Source of the DNA: Thermalbibacter longus
GTDB lineage: Bacteria; Chloroflexota; Chloroflexia; Thermomicrobiales; Thermomicrobiaceae
DNA: 64,000 nucleotides
Direction: 5' to 3'
NCBI RefSeq assembly: GCF_023806485.1
Contig: NZ_JAMSLR010000013.1
Span: forward strand, 22,275 to 86,274
This document shows, one piece after another, positions 1-8,911 of this stretch. Made by a program: the position numbers and the translations under genes. The notes beneath the pieces were generated by a model. The model was not told the origin of the DNA. It saw only the letters and a program-made list of their open reading frames with translations, and ran no database searches. Position 1 is the first letter of the stretch; the number at the start of each line of letters is the position of its first letter.

Positions 1-701
1 CTTTCGCGTTCTTCACCGTGATCGGCGGGATCATCGGTGCCCGGCTCTTCTACGTTCTGGATCACCCCGAGCTGTTCGCCGACGACCCCCTCCGGGTTCT
101 GGCTGTGCAGGAGGGTGGCCTGGCGATCTACGGGGCGGTCTTCGGCGGCTTCGTCACCGTGTTCCTGCTCTCCCGGATCTACGGACAACCCTTCGGCGTG
201 CTGGCCGATTCGATCATTCCTGGGCTGCTCCTTGCCCAGGCTATCGGGAGGATCGGCTGCGTGATCAACGGCGACGCCTGGGGCGGGCCCTGCACCTGCC
301 TCGCCTGCTCAGGCGCGCGGGCCGCGGTCCCGGGGGGCGGTGGCCTAGGCTACTGTCCCTTCGCCTTCACCTACACCCATCCTGACGCGATCATTCCCCA
401 CGACCTGCTCGGCGTGCCGACCCACCCCTACCCGGTCTACGACATCGCCGTCAACCTGCTGGTGCTCGCGGTCGTCTGGCGACTGCGCGGTCGCTCGTTG
501 CCCTCCGGCGCGCTCTTCGCGCTCGCGGCGGTGCTCTACGCCGTGGGCCGGTTCTTCATCAGCTTCGTGCGGCAGGAGCGTGTCTGGTTCTGGGGGCTTC
601 AGCAGGCGCAGGTCGTCGCGATCGTCGCCGGGCTCGCTGCCCTGATCGCCCTGATCTGGCTGCTGCGCCGGCCGTCCCCAGTGACCACCCCGGCTGCCTA
701 G
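1..701 (+). CDS. lgt: Prolipoprotein diacylglyceryl transferase (5' end outside the window)
   Basis: Membrane enzyme that transfers diacylglycerol from phosphatidylglycerol to the lipobox cysteine of prelipoproteins. The reading frame is open to the left edge (codons from base 3), so the GTG at 18 is internal and the N-terminus is missing. Visible family features are the ARLFYVLDH block, the GGLAIYGAVFGG helix, an IGRIGCVINGDAWGG segment corresponding to the Lgt signature, and a late YDIAVNLLVL helix followed by YAVGRFFISFVRQE. Several hydrophobic helices span the protein. Lgt is relevant to this window because many encoded proteins carry lipoboxes (3108, 23858, 25119, 30966, 49588). Family assignment is secure; the length cannot be compared because of the truncation. 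Confidence 0.93.
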   Translation, partial: FAFFTVIGGIIGARLFYVLDHPELFADDPLRVLAVQEGGLAIYGAVFGGFVTVFLLSRIYGQPFGVLADSIIPGLLLAQAIGRIGCVINGDAWGGPCTCLACSGARAAVPGGGGLGYCPFAFTYTHPDAIIPHDLLGVPTHPYPVYDIAVNLLVLAVVWRLRGRSLPSGALFALAAVLYAVGRFFISFVRQERVWFWGLQQAQVVAIVAGLAALIALIWLLRRPSPVTTPAA

Positions 702-722
702 TCGGGCGCGTCGGTTGCCCAG

Positions 723-739
723 GAGGCGCGAGGCGCCTC
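723..739 (+). terminator. Small GC hairpin downstream of lgt
   Basis: GAGGCGC, a 3-base loop and GCGCCTC form a perfect 7-bp stem 21 bases after the lgt stop codon. No clear T-run follows, so it may be a weak or Rho-assisted terminator separating lgt from the next gene. Confidence 0.35.
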
Positions 740-865
740 GACCACCCTACCTTTGCCTTGTGCCCCTTGCGGAACTGGCTTACCCTTGCCCTGCATGGCA
801 CGGCTCCACGAGCGATGGCGCGAGGACGGCTCGGGTGAGCCGCTTGAATCAGGAGAGGTGGTTGC

Positions 866-2521
866 ATGCAGGTCGCCGACGCTGTGGCAGAGATCCTCAA
901 GCGCGAGGGCGTAGAGTTCCTCTTCGGGTACCCGGTCAACCCGATCATCGAGGCTGCAGCGCGGGCCGATATCCGGACGATCATCGTGCGCCAGGAGCGA
1001 ACCGGTATCCACATGGCCGATGCCGTTAGCCGGGTGACCTCCGGCGAGCGGATCGGCGTCTTCGCGATGCAGCACGGGCCAGGCACCGAGAACTCGTTCG
1101 GCGGCGTGGCCCAGGCCTATGGCGACTCGGTGCCGATCGTGGTTCTCCCGGCCGGCTATCCCCGCCGGCTCACCAACATCTCGCCCAACTTCAACGCGTT
1201 CCTGAACTACCAGCACATCACCAAGTGGGCCGAGCAGGTGGTCGTAGCGGCAGCCGTGCCCGATGCCCTGCGGCGTGCCTTTACCCAGGCTCGGAACGGC
1301 CGGCCACGGCCAGCACTGGTCGAGATCCCGACAGACCTCTTCGCCGAGGAGGTGCCCGAGCCGCTCAGCTACCGCCCGGCGCCGCGGCTGCGCACGGCGC
1401 CGGATCCTCAGGCAGTCGAGGAGGTGGCGCGCGTGCTGTTGGCGGCCGAGCGGCCAGTCATCTACGCCGGCCAGGGAGTCCACTACGCGCGCGCCTGGGG
1501 TGCCCTGCGGGAACTAGCCGAGCTGCTGGAGGCCCCAGTGACCACGAGCCTCCAGGGGAAGAGCGCCTTCCCGGAAGATCACCCGCTCTCGCTCGGTTCG
1601 GGCGGCCGGGCCATCCCGAAGACCGTGCACCACTTCCTGCAGCGAGCCGACGTGATCTTCGGCATCGGGTGCAGCTTCGCAACGACGAACTACGGAGTCA
1701 CGATCCCGGCTGGCAAGACGATCGTGCACGCGACGCTGGACCCGGCCGATATCAACAAAGACGTGCCAGCCGACTACGCGCTGCTGGGCGATGCCGGCCT
1801 CACGCTGGAGGCGCTGGTCGAGGCGGTGCGCGACCTGCTCAGCGGTCGGCCACGCGGCCGCGCGGAGACGGTGGCCGCCGAGATCCGCGCGGTGAGGGAG
1901 GAATGGCTGCGATCGTGGATGCCCCGGCTCACGTCCGATGAGAAGCCGCTCTCTCCTTACCGGGTCATCTGGGATCTGATGCGCACGGTGGACGTCGCCA
2001 ACACGATCATCACCCACGACGCCGGCAGCCCGCGGGATCAGCTCTCGCCGTTCTGGGTGTGCCGGGAGCCGCTGACCTATATCGGGTGGGGCAAGACGAC
2101 GCAGCTCGGCTACGGGTTAGGCCTGGCGCTGGGAGCCAAGCTTGCCCGGCCGGAGAAGCTCTGCATCAACATCTGGGGTGACGCGGCGATTGGCTTCACT
2201 GGCATGGACTTCGAGACAGCCGTACGGGAGCGTATCCCGATCCTCTCGGTGCTGCTGAACAACTTCTCGATGGCGATCGAGCTGCCGGTGATGCCCGTGG
2301 CCACGGAGAAATACCGGGCGACCGATATCAGCGGCAACTATGCCGAGTTCGCGCGGGCGCTGGGGGGCTACGGCGAGCGGGTGACCGAGCCCGGCGAGAT
2401 CGTTCCGGCGATCCAGCGCGCGCTACGCCAGGTCGAGGACGGCACGCCTGCCCTGCTCGAGTTCATCACTGCGAAGGAGATCACGTTTTCGATGTTCCCT
2501 GATCCCGCAGCGTCTTCCTGA
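866..2521 (+). CDS. Thiamine-diphosphate-dependent enzyme, acetolactate-synthase/decarboxylase family
   Basis: A 551-residue three-domain ThDP enzyme. The N-terminal pyrimidine-binding domain carries the activating glutamate in RQERTG (about residue 50). The central domain has the AERPVIYAGQGVHYA segment. The C-terminal PP-binding domain has a GDAAIGF...LLNN block from about residue 436, matching the GDG-x(n)-NN metal/ThDP motif with Ala in place of the third Gly. AGGAG at about 851 supports the ATG at 866. The substrate cannot be told from sequence: acetolactate synthase, 2-oxoacid decarboxylase and lyase members share this layout. Its position just before an aromatic-acid uptake and cleavage cluster suggests, by inference only, a 2-oxo acid intermediate. 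A 586-base gap separates it from that cluster, so it may be its own unit. Confidence 0.85.
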   Translation: MQVADAVAEILKREGVEFLFGYPVNPIIEAAARADIRTIIVRQERTGIHMADAVSRVTSGERIGVFAMQHGPGTENSFGGVAQAYGDSVPIVVLPAGYPRRLTNISPNFNAFLNYQHITKWAEQVVVAAAVPDALRRAFTQARNGRPRPALVEIPTDLFAEEVPEPLSYRPAPRLRTAPDPQAVEEVARVLLAAERPVIYAGQGVHYARAWGALRELAELLEAPVTTSLQGKSAFPEDHPLSLGSGGRAIPKTVHHFLQRADVIFGIGCSFATTNYGVTIPAGKTIVHATLDPADINKDVPADYALLGDAGLTLEALVEAVRDLLSGRPRGRAETVAAEIRAVREEWLRSWMPRLTSDEKPLSPYRVIWDLMRTVDVANTIITHDAGSPRDQLSPFWVCREPLTYIGWGKTTQLGYGLGLALGAKLARPEKLCINIWGDAAIGFTGMDFETAVRERIPILSVLLNNFSMAIELPVMPVATEKYRATDISGNYAEFARALGGYGERVTEPGEIVPAIQRALRQVEDGTPALLEFITAKEITFSMFPDPAASS

Positions 2522-3107
2522 GGGTGCTGCCACTCACGAAATGGATTCGATGCCACCTGCCTCGAAGGCGGATGGTATGCGTCCTCTCTCCGATCTGTTC
2601 GCAGCTCTGCTGGGGCTACGGTGATTCCCATCGCATGACTGGATCTGTGTGAGTGCGCTTATGGTTTGTATCCAGTGGCGGAGCGATTGGCCAGTTCTCT
2701 ATGAGCGTCTGCATTGGAAAGCAGAAATTGTTCATCTATGCTGAACAGGCTACTTGCTCGCGTCGATGTTCGCCAATACCCTGGAGCCAGTGCAGGTAGG
2801 TGGGGAACCGGGTTGGGTAGCGCTTGCCTCCTATGCCTGGTTCGCCTATTGGGCGTGTCCTTCATAGAGATGCCGAGCACGTATTGTGGCGCTCTGCGCT
2901 CCCGAGGCTTTCGTGCGTACGATCCACCAGGCAATAAGAAGGATGTCGCGACGGCTCGGCATAACCCTGCTGTGGGCAGTGGATCCGCCCTGCGGGAAGA
3001 GGGGGTGAGCTGCGGGTCGATCGGCATCGTCCGTCCGGGGCGTGTTATGGTGAGTGTAGAGAGGAGTTGTGACAGGAATGGCACGAGGACGTGAGGAGGC
3101 GATGAAC
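2522..3107. other. Intergenic region with no convincing gene
   Basis: Between the ThDP enzyme and the binding-protein gene. Base composition from about 2640 to 2960 looks less GC-rich than in the flanking genes. The open frames present lack codon bias, ribosome binding sites and recognisable motifs. It could be a decayed gene or a long regulatory region. The only element I can suggest is an extended -10 near 3043 (listed separately). Confidence 0.5.
3043..3051 (+). promoter_or_regulatory. Candidate extended -10 promoter for the aromatic/branched-chain transporter cluster
   Basis: TGTTATGGT fits the TG-n-TATnnT extended -10 form and lies about 57 bases before the chosen start of the binding-protein gene. 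No TTGACA-like -35 sits at the right distance. Weak call from pattern alone. Confidence 0.3.
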
Positions 3108-4454
3108 ATGCTCGAACGACGACTGAGCCGGCGCGCGATGCTTCGCGTCTTCGGTGGGGGGCTCGCAACGAGCGTGCTGTTGAGCGCCTGCCGCGGGGAA
3201 CAGACTCCGACCACAGCCCCTGCGGCTACGCCCACAAGCGCGCCGGCTGCGACTCCTACGGCAGCGGCCACGCCGACCGGTGCGGCGGGTGCCGCGACCC
3301 CCACAACTGCCCCAGCCGCCGCTACGCCCACGGTCAGCGCTGAGCCGATCCGGCTGGGCATTCTTCTCGACCTGTCGGGCCCAGCGGCCCCCAACGGCGA
3401 GGGCAACCTCCGCGGGCTGCAGCTTGCTCTCGAGCAAGCTGGCATGACGGTCGCCGGGCGAACGATTCAAACCTTCGTCGAAGACTCCGCCAGCCAGCCC
3501 GAGCAAGCGCTCACGAAGGCGCGGCAGCTCGTCGAGCGTGACCGCGTGCACCTGCTGGCTGGCATTACCCTGAGTAACCAGGCTGCTGCGCTGAAAGACT
3601 ATCTCGTGCAGAACGAGTTACCCACGATTGTCACGAACGCTGGCCTGCAGGCCCTGACGCGCGATCCGGCCATGCGGAGCCCGTACATCTTCCGCGTCGC
3701 CATTACCAACGGCCAGCAGGATGCCCCGATGGCATCGTACGCATACAACACTCTCGGATACCAGCGAGTGGCCGTCACGGCAGCCGACTACGCTGCGGGG
3801 CACGAGCACGTCGCCGCGTTCCGAAGCGCATTCGAGAAGGCTGGCGGGCAGATCGTCGATGAAGTGTATGCTCCGTTCGGGACGCAGGATTTCGGACCCT
3901 ACCTGCAACGGCTCGGCCAGCTCGTTGGCCAGGTCGATGCCATCTACGCCTTCCACGGCACGAGTACCGACGCGATCCGGTTCATCGTGCAGTACCAGGA
4001 GTTCGGGCTCAAGGACCAGATCCCGCTGGTTCCGTCAGGGGAGAACCTCGATCAATCGCTGCTCTCGGAGATGGGCGACGCTGCCCTGGATCTGATGGGC
4101 GGTCTGGCCTACACGGCGTTCTTCGAAAGCCCGGAGAATCAAGCCTTCGTGGAAGCGTTCCAGGCCAAGCACAACAGTCTCCCCGGAAAGGTCGCCTATA
4201 GCGGCTATCTCGGAGGGCTGGTCATCCTAGAAGCGCTCGAGAGCATCGATGGGCAGGTCGAGGATAAGCAAGGCCTGCTCCAGGCGCTGAAGCAGGTACA
4301 GATTACCGGGCCGGCGGGCGAGTTTCGGTTCCATCCGGAGTCGCAGGGAGCAGTGGTGACGATTTTCATCTGCCGCGTCGAGCAGGTCGAAGGTGGACAG
4401 CTCGGGAACGTGGTTGTCGAGCAGGTACCCAATGTCGATGACCTGTCGTTCTAG
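3108..4454 (+). CDS. ABC transporter substrate-binding lipoprotein, branched-chain/aromatic acid type (Peripla_BP_6)
   Basis: Extracytoplasmic ligand-binding protein of a LivJ-like system. The N-terminus has a twin-arginine-like RRLSRRAML stretch, a hydrophobic core and a lipobox ending LLSAC, then a Thr/Ala/Pro-rich linker to about residue 75. The mature domain begins IRLGILLDLSG and continues with the type I periplasmic-binding fold (AFHGTSTDAIRF, LVPSGENLDQ). GAGGAGG at 3093-3099 is 8 bases from the ATG at 3108 and only 2 from the ATG at 3102, so 3108 is preferred. It is separated from its permeases (6232 on) by the O-demethylase gene, which ties uptake to aromatic catabolism. Family members bind amino acids, amides or aromatic acids; an aromatic ligand is inferred from context. 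Confidence 0.88.
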   Translation: MLERRLSRRAMLRVFGGGLATSVLLSACRGEQTPTTAPAATPTSAPAATPTAAATPTGAAGAATPTTAPAAATPTVSAEPIRLGILLDLSGPAAPNGEGNLRGLQLALEQAGMTVAGRTIQTFVEDSASQPEQALTKARQLVERDRVHLLAGITLSNQAAALKDYLVQNELPTIVTNAGLQALTRDPAMRSPYIFRVAITNGQQDAPMASYAYNTLGYQRVAVTAADYAAGHEHVAAFRSAFEKAGGQIVDEVYAPFGTQDFGPYLQRLGQLVGQVDAIYAFHGTSTDAIRFIVQYQEFGLKDQIPLVPSGENLDQSLLSEMGDAALDLMGGLAYTAFFESPENQAFVEAFQAKHNSLPGKVAYSGYLGGLVILEALESIDGQVEDKQGLLQALKQVQITGPAGEFRFHPESQGAVVTIFICRVEQVEGGQLGNVVVEQVPNVDDLSF

Positions 4455-4598
4455 GTGCCCGCGTGGTCCTCGAGACGACGCGGTGCGGGATGCCGGAAGG
4501 CTGAGCTGCCCCCGGGAGTTGACGGGCTTCACGGTCTCCGTCTTCGGCCTTCCTGAGCGCGACAGCGATCGGTACGTGTCTCGTAGGAGGATCGAGCG

Positions 4599-5999
4599 AT
4601 GAGCGCTTCGCCGGTGAACAACCTGCAGCAGATCATCGACCAGGGGCCGAACATCGTCGAACGCCTGTACAACAACCCGGTCGGCGCGCGCGTCTACCCG
4701 GTCGTGCCCCCGGAGTTCTCCAACTGGCGCGATGAGCAGCACTCCTGGCGGGAGACCGTCTGCCTCTTCGACCTCTCCTATCACATGACGGATCTCTTCC
4801 TGCGTGGCCCGGATGCCTTCGGGCTCCTGGAGCGGCTGGCGATCAATAGCTTCGCCAAGTTCTCTCCGGGGCAGGCCAAGCAGCTCATCTGCGTGACGCC
4901 CGATGGCTACCTGATCGGCGACGGCATCCTGTTCTACCTCGAGGACGGGACGTTCCAGATCGTTGGTCGCCCGTCGCTCCATAACTGGGTGCAATATCAC
5001 GCGGCAACCAGCGGCGCGGCCGTGCAGTGGGAGCGCGACGAGTGGTCGGTGGCTGATCCCCACCGGCCGCGCAAGACCTACCGGTTCCAGATCCAGGGGC
5101 CGAACGCCATGCCGCTCCTGGAGCGACTGCTGGGAGGACCGCCACCGGAGCTGCCGTTCTTCCACTTCACGCGGGTGACGATCGCCGGTCGCCAGGTCGG
5201 GATGCTGCACCACGGGATGGCGGGCGCGCCAGGGGCCGAGTTCTTCGGTCCCTTCGAGGACGGCCAGGCGGTGAAGGCGGCGATTCTGGAAGCGGGCCGG
5301 GATCTCGGTTTGCGCCAGGTCGGCTCGCGTGCCTACGCGACGAACGGCCTCGAGTCCGGCTGGATTCCCAACCCGCTCCCGGCGATCTATACCGGTGAGG
5401 AGCTGCGACCGTACCGCGAGTGGCTGCCGGCGACGGCGTACGAGGCGGCTGGCTCGCTGGGAGGAAGCTTCCTCTCCGAGGACATCAGCGCCTACTACCT
5501 GACGCCCTGGGACCTCGGGTACGGGCGGCTCGTGAAGTTCGACCACGATTTCGTGGGCCGCGCCGCACTCGAGCGGATGAAGCAGGGACCGCATCGCAAG
5601 AAGGTGACGCTGGTCTGGGATCCGGACGACGTGGCTCGGGTGATCGGGAGCCTCTATATGAGGCCGAAGGGCGAGCGCTACAAGTACCTCGACCTGCCAC
5701 TCGGGCAGTACGCTACCTGGATGTACGACGCGGTCTTGAACGATCGTGGCGAGGTGGTAGGCTTCGCGATGTGGACCGGGTACACCTCGAACGAGGGGGC
5801 AGAGCTCTCGCTCGCGACGGTGCGGGAAGAGTATGCGCAGCCTGGCACGCGGCTGACCCTCGTGTGGGGCGAGCCGAACGGCGGCTCGCGCAAGCCCTCT
5901 GTCGAGCGACACGTGCAGACTGAGATCCGGGTCACAGTCGGCCCGGCACCCTACTCGGAGGCCGCGCGGCGCTACCGCGAGACGGTCACGCGCCACTGA
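4599..5999 (+). CDS. GcvT-fold tetrahydrofolate-dependent aryl-ether O-demethylase, LigM/DesA-like
   Basis: A 466-residue protein of the aminomethyltransferase (GcvT) superfamily, close in length to LigM and DesA (about 470), which move the methyl group of vanillate, 3-O-methylgallate or syringate to tetrahydrofolate. Features seen: an N-terminal YNNPVGARVYPVV block, WRETVCLFDLSYHMTDL, LHNWVQYH, FQIQGPNAM, GLESGWIPNPLPAIYTG and YYLTPWDLGYGRLVKFDHDF, resembling the LigM/DesA branch rather than glycine-cleavage T protein. AGGAGG 8 bases before the ATG supports the start. It sits between the binding protein and permeases of one transporter, with ring-cleavage-pathway genes downstream, fitting demethylation of an imported methoxyaromatic acid. 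Exact substrate is inference. Confidence 0.8.
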   Translation: MSASPVNNLQQIIDQGPNIVERLYNNPVGARVYPVVPPEFSNWRDEQHSWRETVCLFDLSYHMTDLFLRGPDAFGLLERLAINSFAKFSPGQAKQLICVTPDGYLIGDGILFYLEDGTFQIVGRPSLHNWVQYHAATSGAAVQWERDEWSVADPHRPRKTYRFQIQGPNAMPLLERLLGGPPPELPFFHFTRVTIAGRQVGMLHHGMAGAPGAEFFGPFEDGQAVKAAILEAGRDLGLRQVGSRAYATNGLESGWIPNPLPAIYTGEELRPYREWLPATAYEAAGSLGGSFLSEDISAYYLTPWDLGYGRLVKFDHDFVGRAALERMKQGPHRKKVTLVWDPDDVARVIGSLYMRPKGERYKYLDLPLGQYATWMYDAVLNDRGEVVGFAMWTGYTSNEGAELSLATVREEYAQPGTRLTLVWGEPNGGSRKPSVERHVQTEIRVTVGPAPYSEAARRYRETVTRH

Positions 6000-6087
6000 G
6001 GGCCAGGGGCCGAACCTGAACGCTTCACCCCTGGTCGCTCGCCGCGCAGGCCGCGAGCGGTCGCGCTCCGAGAGGAGGGAGTGAGGC

Positions 6088-6213
6088 GTGCACGAGCGAC
6101 GACTGAGCCGGCGTTTGGAACAGTTGCCGAACGGCAGTTACGGCACTCTCGTGATCGATATGCTCGGCAAGATGGACCATTCGGTGTACGGGCTGCGAGG
6201 TGGGCGAAGCTGA
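6088..6213 (+). CDS. Possible 41-residue peptide sharing an N-terminal block with the upstream binding protein
   Basis: A GTG-started frame with AGGAGG at 6073-6078 (9-base spacing) encodes a basic N-terminus ERRLSRR followed by LEQLPNGSYG and MLGKMDHSVYG, ending 18 bases before livH. The DNA for ERRLSRR (6094-6113) is nearly identical to that of the binding-protein start (about 3111-3131), so it may be a remnant of a duplicated binding-protein 5' end. I do not recognise the rest; it has no lipobox or hydrophobic helix. It could be a translated leader peptide for the permease genes or non-functional debris. Confidence 0.4.
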   Translation: MHERRLSRRLEQLPNGSYGTLVIDMLGKMDHSVYGLRGGRS

Positions 6214-6231
6214 CGGTGGTGGGAGGATAGC

Positions 6232-7092
6232 GTGCCGCTCAACACGGCGAGCGTCGTCATCGGCTTGTCGTATGCCAGCCTGCTCTTCCTGGTGGCGGTG
6301 GGGCTGTCGGTTGTCTTCGGGCTGATGCGCTTCGTCAACCTGGCCACTGGGTCGCTCTACCTGATCGGTGGGTACCTGGCCTGGACGATCGCCGGGGAGC
6401 TGGGGAGCTTCTGGCTGGCGCTGCTCGGCGGCGCGCTCGGCGCGCTGGCGGTCGGGGTAGTGATCGAGCGGGGCTTTCTCGAGCGGCTGCATCGCAACGA
6501 GCTCTTGCAGGTGTGCCTCACGCTCGGCGTCGCCTACGTGGTGCAGGACGTGACGCGCTGGATCTGGGGTGGCGACCCGCTGCGGCTGCGGCCGCCGGAG
6601 TCCTTGCGCGGCTCGATCTTGCTGCTGGGCTCCATCGTGCCGACCTATCGCGTCGCTCTCATCGTGGCTGGGGTGGTGCTGGCTGGCCTGGTCTGGTACC
6701 TGCTGGAGCGCACCAAGTGGGGCGCCTATGTCCGGGCGGGGGTGGATGACCTGGAGATGCTCGAGTGCCTGGGGATCAACGGGCGGCGGGTGTTCGCGAT
6801 CGTCTTCGCGCTGGGCGCGCTGCTGTGCGGACTGGGCGGGGCGCTGGGGACCCCGGTCACTGGGGTGGCGCCGGGGGCGGACATCCAGATTCTGCTGATG
6901 GCGCTGATCGTGGTGGTGCTGGGCGGGCTGGGCTCGGTCTCCGGGGCGGTGGTGGCAAGCGTGGTGGTCGGGTTGGTCGATAGCATGGTGCGCACCTACT
7001 GGCCGGAGGCCTCGTTCTTTGCGGTGTGGGTGCTGGCGGCGCTGGTGCTGGCCGTGCGGCCACAGGGGCTTTTGGGCCGGGTGACCGCGTAG
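6232..7092 (+). CDS. livH: Branched-chain/aromatic acid ABC transporter permease, LivH family
   Basis: A 286-residue integral membrane permease with about eight hydrophobic helices. Features typical of LivH are the early GLSVVFGLMRFVNLATGSLYLIGGY block, a TKWGAYVRAGVDDLEMLECLGIN cytoplasmic loop that contacts the ATPases, and a VLGGLGSVSGAVVASVVVGL segment near the end. GGGAGG precedes the GTG start. livM follows after 12 bases, so translation is probably coupled. Forms a heterodimeric channel with LivM (7105) powered by LivG and LivF. Substrate is not readable from the permease. Confidence 0.9.
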   Translation: MPLNTASVVIGLSYASLLFLVAVGLSVVFGLMRFVNLATGSLYLIGGYLAWTIAGELGSFWLALLGGALGALAVGVVIERGFLERLHRNELLQVCLTLGVAYVVQDVTRWIWGGDPLRLRPPESLRGSILLLGSIVPTYRVALIVAGVVLAGLVWYLLERTKWGAYVRAGVDDLEMLECLGINGRRVFAIVFALGALLCGLGGALGTPVTGVAPGADIQILLMALIVVVLGGLGSVSGAVVASVVVGLVDSMVRTYWPEASFFAVWVLAALVLAVRPQGLLGRVTA

Positions 7093-7104
7093 GGCAGGAA
7101 GGGT

Positions 7105-8145
7105 ATGCCGATGGAGCAGATGAGCCGGCTGAGGCAGCGATGGCAGCTCCTCGCCTACGTGGTCGCCGTCGCGGCGCTGCTCCTGGCGCCGGCGGTGCTG
7201 TCGACCTATCCACTGAGCGTGCTGACCGAGATCCTGATCTTCGGGCTCTTCGCCATGTCGCTCAACCTGCTTTTGGGCTATACCGGGCTGCCGACCCTGG
7301 GGCATTCGGCCTTCTTCGGCGCCGGCGGGTACGTCGTGGGCTTGCTCGCCAAGTACTACCAGGTGCCCCTGGGGCCGGCGCTGCTACTGGCCATCCTCGC
7401 GGGCGTGGTCCTGGCGCTGGTGACGGGGCCGATCGTGCTGCGGACGAGCGGGGCCTACTTCCTGATGCTGACCCTCTCGCTCACTCAGGTGCTGTTCGGG
7501 GTCGTCTGGCTGGCGCGGGGGGTGACTGGGGGCGATGACGGGTTGCCAGGCATTCCGACGCCGCAGCTCGCGTTCCTGGCTGGGTCGCTGGAGCCGACAG
7601 CGAACTTCTACTACCTGGCGCTGGCCATCGTGGTGGTCGCAATCGCGAGCATGGCCTGGGTGGTGCGCTCGTCATTCGGGCTGGCGCTGCTGGCCATTCG
7701 GGAGAACGAGCGGGTGGTGGAAGGGTTGGGATACCCGACCTGGCTGGTGAAGTACGCGGTCTACGCGCTGGCCGGTGGGTACGGGGCGCTGGCCGGGGCG
7801 CTCTACACCTTCTTCAAGGGCTACGTCGGGCCGGGCCAGTTGAGCTGGCTGGTGGCGGGGGAAGGGCTGGTGATGACGATCGTCGGCGGCGCGGGCACTT
7901 TCTGGGGCCCGATGGTAGGGGCAGCGGTGGTGCTGCTCCTGCGCTACGAGGTGAGCACCTTCACCCAGCGCTGGTTGCTGATTCTCGGATTGATCTTCAT
8001 TGCCACTGTCGTCCTCATGCCCCGCGGCATCGTGCGGCTACCTGAGCGGCTGCGCGAAGTGCGGGCTCGGGTGCGCCGGGAGGAGCTGCTGGAGCCGGTG
8101 GCGGGGGAGCGGCAGCCGGCCGAGCAGGTCGTGGAGCGGTCGTAG
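7105..8145 (+). CDS. livM: Branched-chain/aromatic acid ABC transporter permease, LivM family
   Basis: A 346-residue membrane permease. The signature region LFAMSLNLLLGYTGLPTLGHSAFFGAGGY is classic LivM. Downstream are TSGAYFLMLTLSLTQVLF, GVTGGDDGLPGIP and a SSFGLALLAIRENERVVEGLGY loop for ATPase coupling. The C-terminal 30 residues are charged and non-homologous in appearance. AGGAAGG precedes ATG codons at 7105 and 7111; either could be used. The ATPase gene starts 1 base after the stop codon. Partner of LivH at 6232. Confidence 0.9.
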   Translation: MPMEQMSRLRQRWQLLAYVVAVAALLLAPAVLSTYPLSVLTEILIFGLFAMSLNLLLGYTGLPTLGHSAFFGAGGYVVGLLAKYYQVPLGPALLLAILAGVVLALVTGPIVLRTSGAYFLMLTLSLTQVLFGVVWLARGVTGGDDGLPGIPTPQLAFLAGSLEPTANFYYLALAIVVVAIASMAWVVRSSFGLALLAIRENERVVEGLGYPTWLVKYAVYALAGGYGALAGALYTFFKGYVGPGQLSWLVAGEGLVMTIVGGAGTFWGPMVGAAVVLLLRYEVSTFTQRWLLILGLIFIATVVLMPRGIVRLPERLREVRARVRREELLEPVAGERQPAEQVVERS

Positions 8146-8146
8146 C

Positions 8147-8911
8147 ATGGCTGAAACGGCGCTGCAGCTCGAGCACATTACCAAGACGATCGGCGGGCTC
8201 ACGATCCTCGATGACGTGTCGCTCACGGTGATGCCGGGGGAGCGGCGGGCGGTGATCGGCCCGAACGGGGCCGGCAAGACGACGCTGCTCAACGTGATTG
8301 CTGGCTTTCTCCCCCCGAGCCGGGGGCGGGTGGTCGTGTTCGGGCGTGACGTGACGCGATTGCCGGCGCACCGGCGGGTCGATGTTGGGCTGTTGAAGAC
8401 GAACCAGCAACCGGCCGTCTTTCGCGAGCTGACAGTCCGGCAGAACATCCTGCTGGCGCTGCTGCGCGGCCGTCACCCGCTGCTGGGGCTGACGGCGCTC
8501 GTGAGTCTCGATCGCGAGGTCCAGCGGCAGGCCGAGGACGTGCTGGAGGAGTGGGACCTGCTGGCAGTGGCAGACGACGAGGTGCGGCACCTGCCGCACG
8601 GGTACCAGCGGCGGGTGGAGCTAGCGGCGCGCTTTGCGATGCAGCCGCGGCTGCTGTTGCTCGACGAGCCGGCGGCAGGGCTGGCGGCCGAGGAGATACC
8701 GGGCTTCATCGAGCGGCTGCGCCGGCTCCCGCGCGAGGTGACCGTGGTGCTGGTGGAGCACAGCATGCGGGTGGTGTTCGCCTTTGCCGATCGGGTGACC
8801 GTGCTGCACCACGGGGCGGTGCTGGCCGACGGTACGCCTGAGGCGGTGCAGCAGGACGAGCGGGTGCAGGAGGCGTACCTCTCGGGCGCGATGCGGAGGG
8901 GTCATGCTTGA
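8147..8911 (+). CDS. livG: ABC transporter ATP-binding protein, LivG family
   Basis: A 254-residue cytoplasmic ATPase. Walker A GPNGAGKTT lies near residue 40, a Q-loop region near KTNQQPAVF, a degenerate signature LPHGYQRRVELA instead of LSGGQ-type (seen in some LivG proteins), and Walker B LLLLDEPAAGL; the switch His is in VEHSM. The ATG at 8147 follows the livM stop by one base; an upstream in-frame extension overlaps livM and lacks homology, so it was rejected. Overlaps livF by 8 bases, indicating translational coupling. Confidence 0.9.
   Translation: MAETALQLEHITKTIGGLTILDDVSLTVMPGERRAVIGPNGAGKTTLLNVIAGFLPPSRGRVVVFGRDVTRLPAHRRVDVGLLKTNQQPAVFRELTVRQNILLALLRGRHPLLGLTALVSLDREVQRQAEDVLEEWDLLAVADDEVRHLPHGYQRRVELAARFAMQPRLLLLDEPAAGLAAEEIPGFIERLRRLPREVTVVLVEHSMRVVFAFADRVTVLHHGAVLADGTPEAVQQDERVQEAYLSGAMRRGHA

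Noticed and set aside
2714..3094. 126-codon plus-strand frame in the gap before the binding-protein gene
   Set aside because: No ribosome site, erratic composition and no recognisable motif; treated as non-coding.
4227..5996. A 589-codon minus-strand frame across the O-demethylase gene
   Set aside because: Antisense artefact of GC-rich codon use; the plus-strand LigM-like protein has family motifs and a ribosome site.
6025..7305. A 426-codon minus-strand frame opposite livH
   Set aside because: Composition (Gln/His/Pro/Arg-rich) is typical of reverse-strand shadow frames.
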